A DNA stretch of 63,085 nt from an uncultured Oscillospiraceae bacterium (GCA_900546885.1 UREN01000003.1:1-63085), one strand, 5' to 3'. Positions 53,784 through 62,486 are shown, numbered from the stretch's first letter. Numbers and translations are program-made. The notes: a model not told the origin generated them from the sequence alone.

Positions 53784-54293
53784 TCAGGCAGCAGGCTCTT
53801 CCTGCTTATCCACATAGGCCTGCATGGCAACGGCAAGGCCGCTGAGCGTGCTGGTAAGCGCGCCGGCAAACATGGACAGCATGCCCTTGTAATCCGGCAG
53901 TTTGGCAATGGCGGTAAGCTCGGCCTCATCCAGCACCTTACCCTCCATATAGCCGCTCTTCAAAGAGAACTTGCCCTTAGAGCCCTCTGCAAACTTGTTC
54001 AGAATGCGGGCGGCAGCCGTGGGGTCCTCTTTGGAAACGGCCAGCGCAGTGGAGCCCTTCAGCACATCGGCCAGCCCGGCCAGGCCCGTCTCCTTCACGG
54101 CAAGGCGCAGCATCGTGTTTTTCACCACGAAATACTCCACGCCCGCCTCGCGCAGCTCTTTGCGCAGCTTGGTGTCGTCGGCCACGTTGATGCCCTTGTA
54201 ATCTACAATTACGCCGGCCACGGAGCTCTCCATCTTTTCGCGCAGAGAAGCAACGAACGCTTCTTTTTCCTTCAGGATTTTTTCACTCGGCAA
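53784..54293 (-). CDS. rplJ: 50S ribosomal protein L10
   Basis: 169 residues from a TTG start (MPSEKILKEKEAFVASLREK), GAGGTG 7 bases upstream. The globular domain (VIVDYKGINVADDTKLRKEL, VVKNTMLRLA) binds 23S rRNA and the C-terminal helix binds L7/L12 dimers. TTG as start probably lowers initiation and fits autoregulation through the L10 leader. The L10-L12 complex binds that leader. Confidence 0.97.
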   Translation of the reverse strand: MPSEKILKEKEAFVASLREKMESSVAGVIVDYKGINVADDTKLRKELREAGVEYFVVKNTMLRLAVKETGLAGLADVLKGSTALAVSKEDPTAAARILNKFAEGSKGKFSLKSGYMEGKVLDEAELTAIAKLPDYKGMLSMFAGALTSTLSGLAVAMQAYVDKQEEPAA

Positions 54294-54299
54294 AGTATT

Positions 54300-54463
54300 T
54301 CACCTCGTTTCCAATTAGAAATTTCCATCTCAAAGACAGAAAGGGTGCAAAAAAGCCTCTTTCTCCCGCGAGAAAGAGGCCAAAAATCAAAGCATTTTTG
54401 CACGTTTCTCGGCAGGCGGGAAGCCCCATTACGCCTTTCGGCACCTGCTGTCTTTAAAACAGC
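54300..54463 (-). ncRNA. Ribosomal protein L10 leader
   Basis: On the minus strand the transcript runs TTTAAAGACAGCAGGTGCCG, then a GAAAGGC loop and CCCGCCTGCCGAG, the conserved kink-turn stem of L10 leaders. An alternative terminator hairpin and the ribosome site follow. L10-(L12)4 binding is expected to favour termination. The long gap 54294-54726 is explained by this leader, the rplJ promoter and the rplA terminator. Confidence 0.88.
54349..54381 (-). terminator. Attenuator terminator in the L10 leader
   Basis: On the minus strand, GGCCTCTTTCTC pairs with GAGAAAGAGGC around GCGG, followed by TTTTTTGC. Confidence 0.88.
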
Positions 54464-54469
54464 TTAATT

Positions 54470-54498
54470 AGTATAGCATGCATCTGGCCGCATGTCAA
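54470..54498 (-). promoter_or_regulatory. Promoter of rplJ-rplL
   Basis: On the minus strand, TTGACA (54493-54498), 17-base spacer, TATACT (54470-54475). Confidence 0.9.
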
Positions 54499-54592
54499 TA
54501 CCTTTTCACGGCCTGCATGTCCTGCCCCTCTCAAAAGCGGCATAGGCAGGCCGCCTCCTTTGCGGGCAGCGCCGCCCCGGGGCTGACGCATG

Positions 54593-54622
54593 AAAAAAGG
54601 CCGGAGCATTCTCCGGCCTTTC
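54593..54622 (-). terminator. Terminator after rplA
   Basis: On the minus strand, AAAGGCCGGAG and CTCCGGCCTTT with an AATG loop, followed by TTTCA. It separates the nusG-rplK-rplA transcript from rplJ-rplL. Confidence 0.88.
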
Positions 54623-54726
54623 AGGGTTCCATAAACTTCCGCGCGGAAAGCACTCAGCGTTCCGCCCGGGTGGGCAGCACCGGCTGCGCCGAAAGGCCCC
54701 CTGCCTTTTTGAAAAGCGGGCAGCTT

Positions 54727-55422
54727 TTAGCCGCCGAACTTGGCGCTGTTCAGCTTGATACCCGGGCCCATGGTGGAAGCCACCGTGGCGCTGCGGATAT
54801 ACTGGCCCTTTGCGGCGGCGGGCTTCGCCTTCACAATGGCGTCCATTACCACTTTCAGGTTCTCTTCCAGCTTTTCGGGGCCGAAAGAAGCCTTGCCGAT
54901 GGGCACATGGATGATGTTGGCTTTATCCAGGCGGTATTCAATCTTACCGGCCTTGGCCTCTGTCACAGCGCGGCCTACATCGGGCGTCACCGTGCCGGCC
55001 TTGGGGTTCGGCATCAGGCCGCGCGGGCCCAGAATCTTACCCAAACGGCCCACCAGGCCCATCATGTCGGGCGTGGTGACAAGCACGTCAAAATCAATAA
55101 AGCCTTCGTTCTGAATTTTCGCCACGAGGTCGGCATCGCCCACCATCATTGCGCCGGCCTCTTCGGCCGCTTTGGCTGCGTCGCCCTTGGCGATGGCAAC
55201 CACGCGCACGTTTTTGCCGGTGCCATTGGGCAGCACCACGGCGCCGCGCACCTGCTGGTCGGCATGGCGGCTGTCTACGCCAAGGCGCACATGCAGCTCT
55301 ACCGTCTCGTCGAATTTGGCTTTCGCCGTCTGGCAGCACAGGGCCAGAGCCTCATTGCTGTCGTACAGTTTGGTGCGGTCGACAAGCTTTTTGCTGTCAA
55401 CGTAATGTTTCCCTTGCTTCAT
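54727..55422 (-). CDS. rplA: 50S ribosomal protein L1
   Basis: 231 residues from ATG 55422 (AGGAGGAAACT upstream). Typical segments: [43 protein letters not shown] split in two parts, [10 protein letters not shown] and the C-terminal [16 protein letters not shown]. It binds the L1 stalk of 23S rRNA and can repress its own operon. 53 bp after rplK. Confidence 0.98.
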   Translation of the reverse strand: MKQGKHYVDSKKLVDRTKLYDSNEALALCCQTAKAKFDETVELHVRLGVDSRHADQQVRGAVVLPNGTGKNVRVVAIAKGDAAKAAEEAGAMMVGDADLVAKIQNEGFIDFDVLVTTPDMMGLVGRLGKILGPRGLMPNPKAGTVTPDVGRAVTEAKAGKIEYRLDKANIIHVPIGKASFGPEKLEENLKVVMDAIVKAKPAAAKGQYIRSATVASTMGPGIKLNSAKFGG

Positions 55423-55475
55423 AGTTTCCTCCTGTGGTATATCGGAATATTCCTCCCACTGATGGCAGGCCGTTG

Positions 55476-55901
55476 TTAATCGGTAACCGTAACGCCCATG
55501 CTGCGGCATGTGCCGGCAATCATGCTGACGGCGGCATCCAGGCTTGCAGCGTTCAGGTCGGGCATTTTGGTGTTGGCGATATCCTCCAGCTGTTTGCGCG
55601 TGATGGACGCAACTTTCGTCTTGTTCGGCACGCCAGAGCCGCTCTCAATGCCGATGGCCTTCTTAATCAGAACAGCCGCCGGGGGCGTTTTGGTGATAAA
55701 GCTGAAGGAACGGTCTGCATAAACTGTGATGACCACAGGAATCAGGTAACCGATATCCTTTTGCGTGCGCTCGTTGAATTCCTTCGTGAACGACATAATG
55801 TTCACACCGTGCTGGCCAAGCGCCGGGCCAACAGGGGGAGCCGGGGTAGCTTTACCGGCCGGGATCTGGAGCTTGATATACCCCACTACCTTCTGAGCCA
55901 T
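55476..55901 (-). CDS. rplK: 50S ribosomal protein L11
   Basis: 141 residues from ATG 55901 (GGAGGTG upstream). [19 protein letters not shown] at the N-terminus carries the Pro hinge, followed by the rRNA-binding C-terminal domain ([20 protein letters not shown]). It sits in the GTPase-associated centre and is the thiopeptide target. 128 bp after nusG. Confidence 0.98.
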   Translation of the reverse strand: MAQKVVGYIKLQIPAGKATPAPPVGPALGQHGVNIMSFTKEFNERTQKDIGYLIPVVITVYADRSFSFITKTPPAAVLIKKAIGIESGSGVPNKTKVASITRKQLEDIANTKMPDLNAASLDAAVSMIAGTCRSMGVTVTD

Positions 55902-56029
55902 TTTGTGCACCTCCAAAAATTGTGGTAAGTTGCGGGCCTGTGCCGTGTGCGCGGGCCCTCCCACGAGCGGGCTGGCGCCCACTCTATAAGAGCCGTGCGC
56001 CGAAGCGCGCGGTGCTTACCGAAAATAAA

Positions 56030-56560
56030 TCAATCCAGCGGTTTGATCTGTGTGAATTCCAGTTCCGCAGGCGTTTCGCGCCCGAACATGGACACCTTCA
56101 CATTGACCTTCTTCTGCTTTTCGTCGATAGACTCGACAATGCCGATGAAACCTTCCAGCGGGCCGCCCGTAATCTGAACGTTGTCGCCCACCTTGTAGGC
56201 CAGCGGGGCGCTGCGCACCGGCGTTTCCACGCCAAGCTTTTCCACCTCTTCTTCCGAGAGGGGAATGGGCTTGGACGAGGGCCCCACAAAACCCGTGACG
56301 CCGCGCGCATTGCGCACAACATACCAGGTCTCGTCCGTCATAATCATCTTCACCAGCACATAGCCGGGGAAGAGCTTCGATTCCTTTTCCTTGCCGTCCG
56401 CGTCCACCACAGTCTCTGTAGGCACGCGCACTTCCTGAATCAGGTCCTGCAGGCGACGGTTCTCCACAATGGTCTCCAAGTCCTGCCGGACCTTGTTTTC
56501 ATACCCGGAATACGTATGCGCCACATACCAGTGCGGCTGAGTATCTCGGTCTTGCGCCAT
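56030..56560 (-). CDS. nusG: Transcription termination/antitermination factor NusG
   Basis: 176 residues. NGN domain (HWYVAHTYSGYENKVRQDLE, FPGYVLVKMIMTDETWYVVR) and a C-terminal KOW domain (VGDNVQITGGPLEGFIGIVE). It binds RNA polymerase and couples it to ribosomes or Rho. 42 bp after secE in the conserved secE-nusG-rplK-rplA order. Confidence 0.97.
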   Translation of the reverse strand: MAQDRDTQPHWYVAHTYSGYENKVRQDLETIVENRRLQDLIQEVRVPTETVVDADGKEKESKLFPGYVLVKMIMTDETWYVVRNARGVTGFVGPSSKPIPLSEEEVEKLGVETPVRSAPLAYKVGDNVQITGGPLEGFIGIVESIDEKQKKVNVKVSMFGRETPAELEFTQIKPLD

Positions 56561-56602
56561 AGTGTTTCCCCCGCTTTCTTTCGCTTTGCAAACTGTGGGC
56601 CG

Positions 56603-56854
56603 TTAAACCTTCGCCAAAAGGTCCAGCACGGTGCTCAGCCCAAAGCCGAACACGGCGTCGAGAATGAAGATTACCACGGCGCTGAGCAAAACAACCACCA
56701 GCACCACAACGGTGTTGTTGATGACCTGCTTTTTGTTCGGCCAGACAACCTTCTTCATCTCGCTTCTCGTATCGCGGAAAAACTTCGCAATATTTTTGAA
56801 AAAGCGCTTGATACCGGCGAAAAAGCCCTTCTTTTTCTCAGTTTTTTCTGCCAT
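56603..56854 (-). CDS. secE: Preprotein translocase subunit SecE
   Basis: 83 residues. A basic, amphipathic N-terminal half (FFKNIAKFFRDTRSEMKKVV, then WPNKKQVINNT) and one transmembrane helix near the C-terminus. Essential clamp of the SecYEG channel. Single-helix form as in other Gram-positives. 16 bases after rpmG. Confidence 0.93.
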   Translation of the reverse strand: MAEKTEKKKGFFAGIKRFFKNIAKFFRDTRSEMKKVVWPNKKQVINNTVVVLVVVLLSAVVIFILDAVFGFGLSTVLDLLAKV

Positions 56855-56870
56855 GTCGGTTCCGCCTTTC

Positions 56871-57020
56871 TTACTTTGTCTCGCGGTGGAGCGTATGCTT
56901 GCGGCAGAAGCGGCAATACTTCTTCATCTCGAGCCTGTCGGGGCTGTTCTTTTTGTTCTTCTTGGTGTTGTAGTTGCGCTGTTTGCACTCCGTGCAGGCG
57001 AGCGTGATCTTCACTCTCAT
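56871..57020 (-). CDS. rpmG: 50S ribosomal protein L33
   Basis: 49 residues, ATG 57020 with GGAGGTG 7 bases upstream. [18 protein letters not shown] and [20 protein letters not shown] carry the two CxxC zinc pairs of the C+ form of L33. First gene of the rpmG-secE-nusG-rplK-rplA transcript. Confidence 0.96.
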   Translation of the reverse strand: MRVKITLACTECKQRNYNTKKNKKNSPDRLEMKKYCRFCRKHTLHRETK

Positions 57021-57136
57021 TATTTCGGCACCTCCATTAATAGCCTCCCTCTTCTGCCGGCGGCGCTTTGCGGAACGGCCCCGGGTGGTGCCTAAAAATG
57101 CGCACAAAAAAATAGACCTGCAAAAGAGGTAGCTTC

Positions 57137-57165
57137 ATCATAGCACACGCCGCGCACCGCGTCAA
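57137..57165 (-). promoter_or_regulatory. Promoter of rpmG-secE-nusG-rplK-rplA
   Basis: On the minus strand, TTGACG (57160-57165), 17-base spacer, TATGAT (57137-57142). The divergent 315-bp space 57021-57335 holds this and the ddl promoter and nothing else evident. Confidence 0.85.
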
Positions 57166-57226
57166 GCGTTTTCTGGGCAGCCGCGCGCTTTTGGGGCACT
57201 TTTCCCCGCTTTGGGCCGCACAATGT

Positions 57227-57254
57227 TTGCAAAGCGCGCCTATTATGGTATTAT
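57227..57254 (+). promoter_or_regulatory. Promoter of ddl-murI-DUF1934
   Basis: TTGCAA (57227-57232), 16-base spacer, TATTAT (57249-57254). Confidence 0.7.
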
Positions 57255-57335
57255 AAAGGCAAGCAGAGTGCGGGCCTGCTTGCAGCACAGCCGCAAAGGC
57301 GCGGCCCGCAAAAACGATGCGAAGGTGTGACGATA

Positions 57336-58418
57336 TTGGCAAAAACAACCATTGCCGTCCTGTTTGGCGGCGTTTCCAGCGAGCATGAGGTTTCGCGCAT
57401 GAGCGCCACCAGCGTGCTGAACAACCTGGACAAAGAAAAATTCAACGTGCTGGCCGTGGGCATCAAAAAAGATGGCAGCTGGCATTTATATCCCGGCCCC
57501 ACAGAGGGGCTGTGCACCGGCGAGTGGGAGGCCTGCAAGGAAAATATCCCCGTGGCCTTTTGCCCGGGCAGCGGCATGAAGGGCCTTGTGGCATTTGAAA
57601 ACGGCCGCGTGCGCGAGCTGCCGGTGGACGTGGTTTTCCCCGTGCTGCACGGAAAAAACGGCGAGGACGGCACCGTGCAGGGTCTGCTGGAAATGGCGGG
57701 CCTGCCCTATGTGGGCTGCGGCGTGCTGGGCAGCGCGCTTTGCATGGATAAGGTGTGCGCCAACCTGGTGATGGACGCGGCGGGCATTGCGCGCTGCGAA
57801 TGGGACTATATGGAGGCATGGCAGCTTGCCGATTTTGACGCCATTGAACGGCGCGTGGCCGAAAAGCTGCACTACCCCATTTTTGTGAAGCCTGCGAACG
57901 CGGGGTCCAGCGTGGGCATTTCCAAGGCGGCAGATAAGGCCGCGCTGCGCGCCGCGGTAGAGCTTGCGCTGCGCCACGACAGCCGCGTGGTGTTCGAGCG
58001 CTTTGTGGACGGCCACGAAATTGAGTGTGCGGTAAGCGGGAACGAAGAGGTGCGCGCCACCCTGCCGGGCGAAATTTTGGCAAGCGCAGAATTTTACACC
58101 TATGACGACAAATATGTCTCGGGCACATCGCGCGTGGTCATTCCCGCACAGCTGCCCGAAGAGACGCTGAACGCCGTGCGCGCTACGGCCGAAAAGGCCT
58201 ACCGCGCGCTGTGCTGCCGCGGGCTTTCGCGCGTAGATTTCTTTGTAGAGCGCGGCACGGGCCGTGTGCTTTTGAACGAAGTGAACACCATGCCGGGCTT
58301 TACCGATATCAGCATGTACCCCAAGCTGAAAATAGCGGCCGGGCAAAGCTATGGCCAGCTTCTGGAAGAGCTGGTTGGCCTTGCCCTTCAGCGCGCCGGG
58401 AGGCCCGCCCATGTGTAA
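57336..58418 (+). CDS. ddl: D-alanine-D-alanine ligase
   Basis: 360 residues from TTG 57336 (MAKTTIAVLFGGVSSEHEVS); GAAGGTG stands about 8 bases ahead. GTG 57327 in the same frame is an alternative. ATP-grasp motifs: VFPVLHGKNGEDGT, KPANAGSSVGISK, LNEVNTMPGFTDISMYPKL. EFYTYDDKYVSG keeps the Tyr used by D-Ala-adding enzymes rather than the His of VanA-type D-lactate ligases. It makes the peptidoglycan dipeptide. It overlaps murI by 8 bases. Confidence 0.95.
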   Translation: MAKTTIAVLFGGVSSEHEVSRMSATSVLNNLDKEKFNVLAVGIKKDGSWHLYPGPTEGLCTGEWEACKENIPVAFCPGSGMKGLVAFENGRVRELPVDVVFPVLHGKNGEDGTVQGLLEMAGLPYVGCGVLGSALCMDKVCANLVMDAAGIARCEWDYMEAWQLADFDAIERRVAEKLHYPIFVKPANAGSSVGISKAADKAALRAAVELALRHDSRVVFERFVDGHEIECAVSGNEEVRATLPGEILASAEFYTYDDKYVSGTSRVVIPAQLPEETLNAVRATAEKAYRALCCRGLSRVDFFVERGTGRVLLNEVNTMPGFTDISMYPKLKIAAGQSYGQLLEELVGLALQRAGRPAHV

Positions 58419-59268
58419 CGCTGCGGCCCAAAACGCCATTGGCGTGTTCGATTCCGGCCTAGGCGGCCTGACGGCCGTGCGGGAGCTGCGCCGCATTCTG
58501 CCTGGCGAGGACATCGTCTACTTCGGCGACACCGGGCGTGTGCCCTATGGCACGCGCGGGCGGGATATCATTGTGGAATATGCAAAGCAGGACATCGCCT
58601 TTCTGCTTTCCAAGGGCGTCAAGGCAGTGATTGCCGCCTGCGGCACGGTTTCCAGCACGCTGCCTGCCGAAGTGGCCGCCAGCCTGCCTGTGCCCTATAT
58701 GGGTGTGGTGGAAAGCGCGGCGCGGGCCGCCGTGCTGGCCACCAAAACGGGGCGCATCGGCGTCATTGGCACGCCTGCCACTGTGGCCTCCGGCAGTTAC
58801 CCTGCGGCCATCCGCCGCCTCATGCCGGGCGCCGCCATTACGGCCACGGCCTGCCCGCTGTTCGTGCCGCTTGTGGAAAACGGCTATTTCGGGGTGCAGA
58901 ACCCCGTTACCCGCCTGGTGGCGCAGGATTATTTGAAGGACGTGAAAAGCGCCGGGGTGGATACGCTCATCCTCGGCTGCACACATTACCCGCTAATCGC
59001 CCCCGTCCTGGCCGACCTGATGGGCCCGGGCGTAACGCTGGTGGATGTGGGGCGTGCGGCGGCCCAAAGCGCACGCCATATGCTGGAGCGCACGGGGCTT
59101 TTGCGCGCGCCGCGGCAGGGCAAGGTGGAATATTATGTCAGCGACAGCACCGAGCAGTTCGACAGGCTGGCGCACATTTTCCTGGGGGAATACGCCGGGG
59201 GCAGCGTGCAGCGCATTGATATCGACGCATACGGGTTATCTGAAAGGAGGAAGGTGAGCTTGCCATGA
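58411..59268 (+). CDS. murI: Glutamate racemase
   Basis: 285 residues from ATG 58411, overlapping the end of ddl (GGGAGG 7 bases upstream). IGVFDSGLGGLTAVREL, VYFGDTGRVPYGTR and the second catalytic Cys in LGCTHYPLI are standard. The first catalytic Cys stands in IAACGTVSS, where the family usually has CNT, so the Asn that contacts substrate is Gly. It supplies D-glutamate for cell wall; coupling to ddl fits that role. Confidence 0.92.
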   Translation: MCNAAAQNAIGVFDSGLGGLTAVRELRRILPGEDIVYFGDTGRVPYGTRGRDIIVEYAKQDIAFLLSKGVKAVIAACGTVSSTLPAEVAASLPVPYMGVVESAARAAVLATKTGRIGVIGTPATVASGSYPAAIRRLMPGAAITATACPLFVPLVENGYFGVQNPVTRLVAQDYLKDVKSAGVDTLILGCTHYPLIAPVLADLMGPGVTLVDVGRAAAQSARHMLERTGLLRAPRQGKVEYYVSDSTEQFDRLAHIFLGEYAGGSVQRIDIDAYGLSERRKVSLP

Positions 59269-59690
59269 AAGAAGATTACCTCATCACCATTCAAGGCACC
59301 ATGGAGCAGAACGGCGGCAGCGACAGCGTGCAGCTGATGACGCGCGGCAGTTTTGTCAAGCGCGGCGGCAGCTTTTTCATCACTTACAAAGAGACGCAGG
59401 CCACCGGTTATGAAGGCTGCGTCACCACGGTAAAGGTGGAGGGCTCGGATAAAGTGAGCATGCTGCGCTTTGGCCCCGCGCCCAGCCAGCTGGTGATTGA
59501 GCGCGGCAAACGCCATGTGTGCCACTACGATACCGGCCAGGGCTCGCTGAGCCTTGGCGTGGCCGCAGACGAGATTCACAGCCGTCTTTCTGAAAAAGGC
59601 GGGCGCGTGCGGTTTTCTTACATGCTGGATGTGGATGATGCCAGCGTAAGCCGCAACATTGTGGACATCACGGTAAAACCCACCATGTAA
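59265..59690 (+). CDS. DUF1934 protein (YwiB-like)
   Basis: 141 residues, ATGA overlap with murI. A small calycin-like beta barrel: YLITIQGTMEQNGGSDSVQL, FFITYKETQATGYEG, and the ending DDASVSRNIVDITVK. YwiB of Bacillus has this fold but no known function. Third gene of the ddl-murI transcript, closed by a terminator. Confidence 0.88.
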   Translation: MKEDYLITIQGTMEQNGGSDSVQLMTRGSFVKRGGSFFITYKETQATGYEGCVTTVKVEGSDKVSMLRFGPAPSQLVIERGKRHVCHYDTGQGSLSLGVAADEIHSRLSEKGGRVRFSYMLDVDDASVSRNIVDITVKPTM

Positions 59691-59701
59691 CATGGTGCCC
59701 T

Positions 59702-59726
59702 GCGGGGCCGCATGGCCCCGCTTTTC
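59702..59726 (+). terminator. Terminator of ddl-murI-DUF1934
   Basis: GCGGGGCC and GGCCCCGC arms, GCAT loop, then TTTTCTG. Confidence 0.85.
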
Positions 59727-59755
59727 TGTATTCAAACAAACGGGAGGGACAAGCT

Positions 59756-60151
59756 GTGTATTTGAAACTGACATTTCACGGCGTGTCGTTTTACGCCACG
59801 CTGCTGGAAGATAAGGCCCCTATTTTGTGCGCCGAGCTGAAAAAGGCATGCCCGTTCGAGGCGCGCCTCACCTACGCCAAAATATGCGATAACGAAATTG
59901 TGTTCCAGGCGCCGGTGGCAAAATATGTGGTGGAAAACCCCGTGTATTCTGTAAAAGGCCACATCGCCTATTATGGCCCCAAGCACTCGGTGTGCATCTG
60001 GTTTGGCGACACCCCCAGCCTGGGCGCATGCGACCTGTTTGCACTTTTGGACGAAAAAGACATCCCCCGCTTTGCCGAAGAGGCGCAAAAGGTGTGGGAC
60101 ACCCGCGGCGAGATCATTCGTGTGGAGCTGTGTGAGGAGGTGGGCGCATGA
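59756..60151 (+). CDS. DUF3830 cyclophilin-like protein
   Basis: 131 residues from GTG 59756 (GGGAGGG upstream). LKLTFHGVSFYATLLEDKAP, ENPVYSVKGHIAYYGPKHSVCIWFGDTP and the alpha tail match DUF3830, a small beta-barrel of cyclophilin-like fold. Function unknown. Its stop overlaps the start of the next gene (ATGA), so the two form a pair. Confidence 0.8.
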   Translation: MYLKLTFHGVSFYATLLEDKAPILCAELKKACPFEARLTYAKICDNEIVFQAPVAKYVVENPVYSVKGHIAYYGPKHSVCIWFGDTPSLGACDLFALLDEKDIPRFAEEAQKVWDTRGEIIRVELCEEVGA

Positions 60152-60633
60152 ACCGCACAGAGTTTATTGAAAAACTGGACGCGCTGAGCGAAGAGATTCG
60201 CCTGCACGAGCCCGAGGACATCCGCCGCGTAAAACAGCGCAACCGCCCCGCCAAAAAGAATTTCGGCGCTTTGCTGTTCGCCTTTTTGGATATGGAGGCC
60301 GCCAACCCCGACCTGTACCGCCTGATTTGCATGGCACAGGCCGGCCAGGGCGAGCTTGCCACACTGAAAGCCGTTGCAGACGGCGTGCTTAGCTGGAACG
60401 AGGGCGGCTTTGAGGGAAGCTATGACATGTATGACAGCGCAAAGCTGATGGGCGAGGCGCGCACCCACCTGGCCGCGTGCGGCACCTATGAGGAATTTGC
60501 CGCCCTTTTGAAAGCCGTGCACCGCTATTTGATTGGCCTGAACTTTCAGCTTGACAACGCCATTCCCTGGGCCGAGCTAAGCCGCACCTATCATGAGGCA
60601 ACGCAGCCCGAAACCGGCAAGGCCCGATTGTAA
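60148..60633 (+). CDS. Helical protein of unknown function, coupled to DUF3830
   Basis: 161 residues, start overlapping the DUF3830 stop. All-helical by eye, with no membrane segment and no motif I recognise. Basic early region (RRVKQRNRPAKKN) and a later acidic one. The four-base overlap implies joint translation, so it may act with the DUF3830 protein, for example in a carboxylated-sugar or amino-acid pathway; that is only a guess. A terminator follows. Confidence 0.65.
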   Translation: MNRTEFIEKLDALSEEIRLHEPEDIRRVKQRNRPAKKNFGALLFAFLDMEAANPDLYRLICMAQAGQGELATLKAVADGVLSWNEGGFEGSYDMYDSAKLMGEARTHLAACGTYEEFAALLKAVHRYLIGLNFQLDNAIPWAELSRTYHEATQPETGKARL

Positions 60634-60647
60634 CTCAAAAATTTTTT

Positions 60648-60681
60648 GCCCCGCGGGCTTGCCGCGGGGCATTTTCTTCTT
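60648..60681 (+). terminator. Terminator after the DUF3830 pair
   Basis: GCCCCGCGG and CCGCGGGGC arms, GCTTG loop, then ATTTTCTTCTT. Its T-run touches the -35 of the next promoter. Confidence 0.85.
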
Positions 60682-60708
60682 GACAGAGATGCTTGTTTTT
60701 CTTATACT
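60680..60708 (+). promoter_or_regulatory. Promoter of the PadR operon
   Basis: TTGACA (60680-60685), 17-base spacer, TATACT (60703-60708), about 45 bases before the PadR start. Confidence 0.9.
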
Positions 60709-60720
60709 TAGTAATACTAA
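60708..60720. promoter_or_regulatory. Palindrome over the -10, candidate PadR operator
   Basis: TTAGT-AAT-ACTAA overlaps the last base of the -10 and the start site, an expected position for autorepression by a PadR-type dimer. Confidence 0.65.
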
Positions 60721-60752
60721 ACATTATAAAAAAGAAAGGATGAGCGGCAGGC

Positions 60753-61127
60753 ATGGAGAGCCGGTTTTCACGGCAGATGAAAAAGGGTGTGCTGGAAATG
60801 CTGGTGCTGGGGCTTGTGTGCGAGCAGCCGGGCCATGGCTACGAGCTGCTGAACCGCCTTGCCGTGCGCTCTGGCGGGTTCCTGCACACCAGGGAGGGCA
60901 CGCTGTACCCCATTTTGTACCGTTTGGAGGATGACGGGTTCATCTCTTCCAGCTGGCAGACAGGCGGCACAGCGCGCACAGCGCCAAAAAAAATATATAC
61001 GGCAACGGCAGCGGGCCGCAGCGCCCTGGCGGCCATGCAGGCGGAATGGAGCGCACTGTGTGAATGTGTGCAGGCCTGCAGGCCTGTGCTGAAACCGGAA
61101 GGAGGCGGCGGCAATGTTCCGGCGTGA
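60753..61127 (+). CDS. PadR-family transcriptional regulator
   Basis: 124 residues. Winged helix with KKGVLEMLVLGLVCEQPGHG, YELLNRLA, the invariant EGTLYPILYRLEDDGFI and KKIYTATAAGRSAL. Short subfamily-2 PadR without the long dimer domain. It heads an operon of three membrane proteins whose genes overlap one another by 4 to 14 bases, and should repress it. This PadR plus HAAS-domain layout is common in Clostridia for membrane-stress modules. Confidence 0.92.
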   Translation: MESRFSRQMKKGVLEMLVLGLVCEQPGHGYELLNRLAVRSGGFLHTREGTLYPILYRLEDDGFISSSWQTGGTARTAPKKIYTATAAGRSALAAMQAEWSALCECVQACRPVLKPEGGGGNVPA

Positions 61128-61728
61128 TATTTCAGAAAACCACGAGAAAAGCAGCACAGCACAGCTTTTGTCGTTTATCTTCATTGTGGCGCTCATTGCA
61201 GTGGTGGTGCGCCTGGGGGCACCCGGCCTGCAGCCGGAACAACCTCACGATGCGGCCAGCGTGGCCGCAATGCCCTATACCCTTGCGGGCCAGGGGGAAA
61301 CCTGGCGCCTGACCGTGCGCGTGGAAACAGCGGATGAAGAGACCGCCGCACCTTACAAGGCGGCTGCGCAGGAACTGGCGGACAGCCCGGACATCATTGG
61401 ATATGAAGAGGCTCTGGCGGCCGTGCCCGCCTACCGGGCCACGCTTACACTGGAATATCTGGGGGATGATGCCAGTTCTATTGAGAGCGTGGCGCTGGAT
61501 TTTGCCCCCCATACCGATTACCGGCTGGAAGTGCGCCGCAGCCGTGCAGATGCCTCTGATTTTGACGCATTGATTACAGGTGCGCAGCCCATTATGACGG
61601 TGTATTACCCCGAAAATGTGGAGCTGGCCGGGCGCATTCCTCCCATGGACGGGCACTATACCGCCCAGGTCAGGGCAGGCGGCGCAGGCACCGACACGCT
61701 TGATTTACAAAAGGAGGCGGCCGTATGA
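61114..61728 (+). CDS. Single-helix extracytoplasmic protein of the PadR operon
   Basis: 204 residues; the start lies 14 bases inside padR. One N-terminal membrane helix (about 17-35) works as an anchor or uncleaved signal; the remainder is an extracellular beta-rich domain without Cys. I recognise no family. The DYRLEVRRSRADASDFD region has alternating pattern. Coupled to both neighbours by overlaps, so it is a component of the same module. Confidence 0.65.
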   Translation: MFRRDISENHEKSSTAQLLSFIFIVALIAVVVRLGAPGLQPEQPHDAASVAAMPYTLAGQGETWRLTVRVETADEETAAPYKAAAQELADSPDIIGYEEALAAVPAYRATLTLEYLGDDASSIESVALDFAPHTDYRLEVRRSRADASDFDALITGAQPIMTVYYPENVELAGRIPPMDGHYTAQVRAGGAGTDTLDLQKEAAV

Positions 61729-62486
61729 GCAAAAAAGAAAACGTGCGCTTTCTGCCGCCTGTCAAGCGGTATGTGAACGCGGTGGAGCGCCGGCTTCACC
61801 TGCCCCTGCGCGAGAAGGCCCGTGTTATGAGCGATATTTCCACCAGCATCGCCGCCCGGCACGAGGCGGGCGAGAGCTATGAGGCCATCATGGCAGACAT
61901 GGGCACGCCCGAAGCCGTAGCCCAGCCTTTCAACCAGGCGTTTGCCGGGCAATACAAGGGCAGTGCGTGGCGCTTTTTGTGGCTGGCGCTGGCCCTGGCC
62001 GTCTTGGCGACCACGGCCGCTGTGCTGATTTTCACCGCCGGCATGGCCCGAGGCATGGAAATGGCGTTTCTGCCGCAGGCTTTCCCCTGGGCCGGCGCCT
62101 CTTCCGCAGGCATCATTGGCGGGGCAGACGGCCCCACCGCAGTGTTTGTCACATCGTATGCGGGCATCTTCTCCATGGGGCCGCTGGATGCATTGGTGAC
62201 GGCCGGGGCCCTGCTGTCTTTTTACTTTTTATGCCGGGCAGCGGGCATCCACGGCGCAAAGCATCTTCGCATTGCGCGCGCCCTGGCAGGCATCTGTGCG
62301 GCAGTGTTCTGCGTGCGCTTTTTCCTTGCCGTGGCCATGCTTTCTCTGGCAGAGGGCTCCCCTGCCAGCCTGGCCGGGATGTTTTTATCTCCCGGGTTCC
62401 TGCTCACGGCCACGGCCCTGGGCCTGGTGATTTGGCGCACGCCGCAAAAGCCGGAAAACGAAACGGAGGAAGAAAACCATGAGTGA
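61725..62486 (+). CDS. HAAS-like membrane protein with GIIGGADGPT motif
   Basis: 253 residues, ATGA overlap with the previous gene. Residues about 10-75 look like a HAAS/DUF1700 helical domain (YVNAVERRLHLPLREKARVM, YEAIMADMGTPEAVAQPFNQ), which normally pairs with PadR regulators. Five to six membrane helices follow. Between helices stands AGIIGGADGPTAVFVTSYAG, closely resembling the conserved GGADGPT segment of beta subunits of sodium-translocating decarboxylases (OadB/GcdB). The rest of OadB is missing. Possibly a sodium- or lipid-linked sensor; unproven. Confidence 0.7.
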   Translation: MSKKENVRFLPPVKRYVNAVERRLHLPLREKARVMSDISTSIAARHEAGESYEAIMADMGTPEAVAQPFNQAFAGQYKGSAWRFLWLALALAVLATTAAVLIFTAGMARGMEMAFLPQAFPWAGASSAGIIGGADGPTAVFVTSYAGIFSMGPLDALVTAGALLSFYFLCRAAGIHGAKHLRIARALAGICAAVFCVRFFLAVAMLSLAEGSPASLAGMFLSPGFLLTATALGLVIWRTPQKPENETEEENHE

